A DNA stretch of 6,713 bases from Phascolarctobacterium sp. (GTDB lineage Bacteria > Bacillota > Negativicutes > Acidaminococcales > Acidaminococcaceae), in the NCBI GenBank assembly GCA_019417125.1, contig DXVZ01000091.1, forward strand, positions 1-6,713, written 5' to 3'. Position numbers and translations under genes: made by a program. The notes under the pieces are model-generated. The model was not told the origin of the DNA. It did no database searches and saw only the letters and a program-made list of their open reading frames with translations. This document shows positions 5,875-6,713 of the stretch, piece after piece (the first letter of the stretch is position 1; every line of letters starts with the position of its first letter).

Positions 5875-6629
5875 CAGATGAAAGAAAACGACGCAGCGCC
5901 GGTTTTATAGGCTCTGCCCTGATACATATTTTAATAGTTTTAGTTGTTTCTTTTGCCGGATTATTTCATTTTTCTTCCAAGGCCGAAGATATTGTTGAAG
6001 TAACGTTTTTTGGCGGCGGTGGCGGAGGCGGCGGCAACGGTGTTGAAGTTGCCATGGTAAACGATGCAGATACCGCTGAAGAAAATACTTCTGCTGAAGA
6101 AACAGAGCAAGATAACAACGACGCTATTTGGGAAGCGTCAAAAGATATTCCTCCCTCCTCACCCTCCAAGCACAAAGCTGCTGCCGCAAAAAGCACGGGC
6201 AGTTCTGGCAGTACCGGCACCGGGTACGGCAGTGGGCACGGAAGCGGCACAGGCCCGGGCTCCGGCAGCGGCAGCGGTGGAGGTCATGGCAGTGGGCACG
6301 GTACTGGTACAGGCAGCGGAATAGGTCCGGGCAGCGGCGTTACGTCGTCACCGGCTGTACCTCCGCGTATTATTAAAAGCTACCAGCCGCCCTATCCATC
6401 TGCCGAACGCAACGCAGGCATTGAGGGTACAGTTGTTATCCGCTTTTTAATCAGCACTTCGGGCGATGTTGAAGATGTAAGCGTTATCAGTTCTTCCGGC
6501 AACGCTAATTTAGATAACGCTGCCGTTGCAGCCTGCTATAAATGGCGTTTTACAGCTGCCAAGAACAGCAGCGGCTCGCCTGTGCGCTGCTACGCAAGCA
6601 TACCCATTACCTTTAAAATACGTAAATAA
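5871..6629 (+). CDS. tonB: TonB energy transducer with a Gly/Ser-rich linker
   Basis: This 252-aa protein spans the periplasm and passes energy from ExbB-ExbD to the outer-membrane receptor. The N-terminal helix (about 11-33) keeps the SxxxH pattern, S15 and H19, matching E. coli TonB S16 and H20. The C-terminal TonB domain (about 171-252) has the family pattern YPSAERNAGIEGTVVIRF, then SGDVEDVSV, SSG, LDNAAVAACYKWRF. The centre is unusual: eight consecutive glycines at 48-55, an acidic Asp/Glu/Asn stretch (about 64-88), a short Pro/Ser/Lys/Ala patch, and a Gly-X linker at 110-157 with Ser, Thr and His and very little proline. Total length is near E. coli TonB (239 aa). The ATG overlaps the exbD stop, and GGAG lies 7 nt upstream. 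It is last in the operon, before a terminator. Confidence 0.93.
   Translation: MTDERKRRSAGFIGSALIHILIVLVVSFAGLFHFSSKAEDIVEVTFFGGGGGGGGNGVEVAMVNDADTAEENTSAEETEQDNNDAIWEASKDIPPSSPSKHKAAAAKSTGSSGSTGTGYGSGHGSGTGPGSGSGSGGGHGSGHGTGTGSGIGPGSGVTSSPAVPPRIIKSYQPPYPSAERNAGIEGTVVIRFLISTSGDVEDVSVISSSGNANLDNAAVAACYKWRFTAAKNSSGSPVRCYASIPITFKIRK
6228..6341 (+). repeat. Imperfect internal repeat encoding the TonB Gly-X linker
   Basis: The 14-mer GGCAGTGGGCACGG occurs at 6228-6241 and again at 6288-6301, exactly 60 bp (20 codons) apart and in frame. The protein units start G-S-G-H-G at residues 120 and 140 and continue as Gly-Ser/Gly-Thr/Gly-Pro dipeptides. The DNA is locally about 70-75% GC, far above the rest of the window. 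In-frame repeat expansion or loss would change linker length without breaking the gene. Confidence 0.6.
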
Positions 6630-6642
6630 ATATCAGCTCTTT

Positions 6643-6676
6643 ACACCGTCTGTTAAATGCAGGCGGTGTTTTTATA
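6643..6676 (+). terminator. Intrinsic terminator after tonB
   Basis: ACACCGTCTG (6643-6652) pairs with CAGGCGGTGT (6660-6669) in a 10-bp stem with one G-U pair and a 7-nt loop. It is followed by TTTT and then ATAT, and starts 14 nt after the tonB stop. It marks the end of the exbB-exbD-tonB operon. Nothing recognisable follows in the last 37 bases. Confidence 0.88.
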
Positions 6677-6713
6677 TAAAAAAAACAGTACCGCAAAAGC
6701 CATCCATAACTTT

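Noticed and set aside
5966..6376. Open frames in other phases and on the opposite strand across tonB
   Set aside because: They arise from the GC-rich Gly-X repeat, which leaves few stops in any frame. Only the TonB frame has recognisable domains.

Overview
The window holds one functional unit, an energised outer-membrane uptake system under vitamin B12 control, built as two divergent operons around a regulatory region of about 800 bp (4046-4846). A TonB-dependent outer-membrane receptor and an ExbB-ExbD-TonB complex show a cell with two membranes. Much of the DNA is AT-rich, with Firmicutes-style Shine-Dalgarno sites (AGGAGG, GAGGTG) and many intrinsic terminators. Together these suggest a diderm Firmicute of the Negativicutes (Selenomonadales/Veillonellales/Acidaminococcales type). 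This is inference; there is no rRNA or other taxonomic marker in the window.

Leftward operon (minus strand, 4482 down to 1): a sigma-70-like promoter, a cobalamin riboswitch, an intrinsic terminator and a long leader hairpin. Then come a 716-aa TonB-dependent receptor, an attenuator-like hairpin, a FecCD/BtuC-type permease, a FepC/BtuD-type ATPase and, cut by the window edge, the first codons of what may be the periplasmic binding protein.

Rightward operon (plus strand, 4532 to 6676): a CsoR/CstR-like palindrome overlapping the promoter -35, a second cobalamin riboswitch with its own switching hairpin, then exbB, exbD and tonB joined by ATGA stop/start overlaps and closed by a clear intrinsic terminator.

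Working model: when cobalamin is plentiful, both riboswitches turn down expression. When it is scarce, the cell makes the receptor and the inner-membrane ABC transporter, together with a dedicated proton-motive-force transducer. The corrinoid substrate is inferred from the riboswitches. By sequence alone the receptor looks like a siderophore-type receptor, and the permease and ATPase belong to a family shared by iron-siderophore, haem and B12 importers.

The least expected elements are the possible metal- or sulfur-sensor operator on the exbBD-tonB promoter, the Gly/Ser-rich TonB linker in place of a proline-rich one, and the marked GC difference between the two operons.
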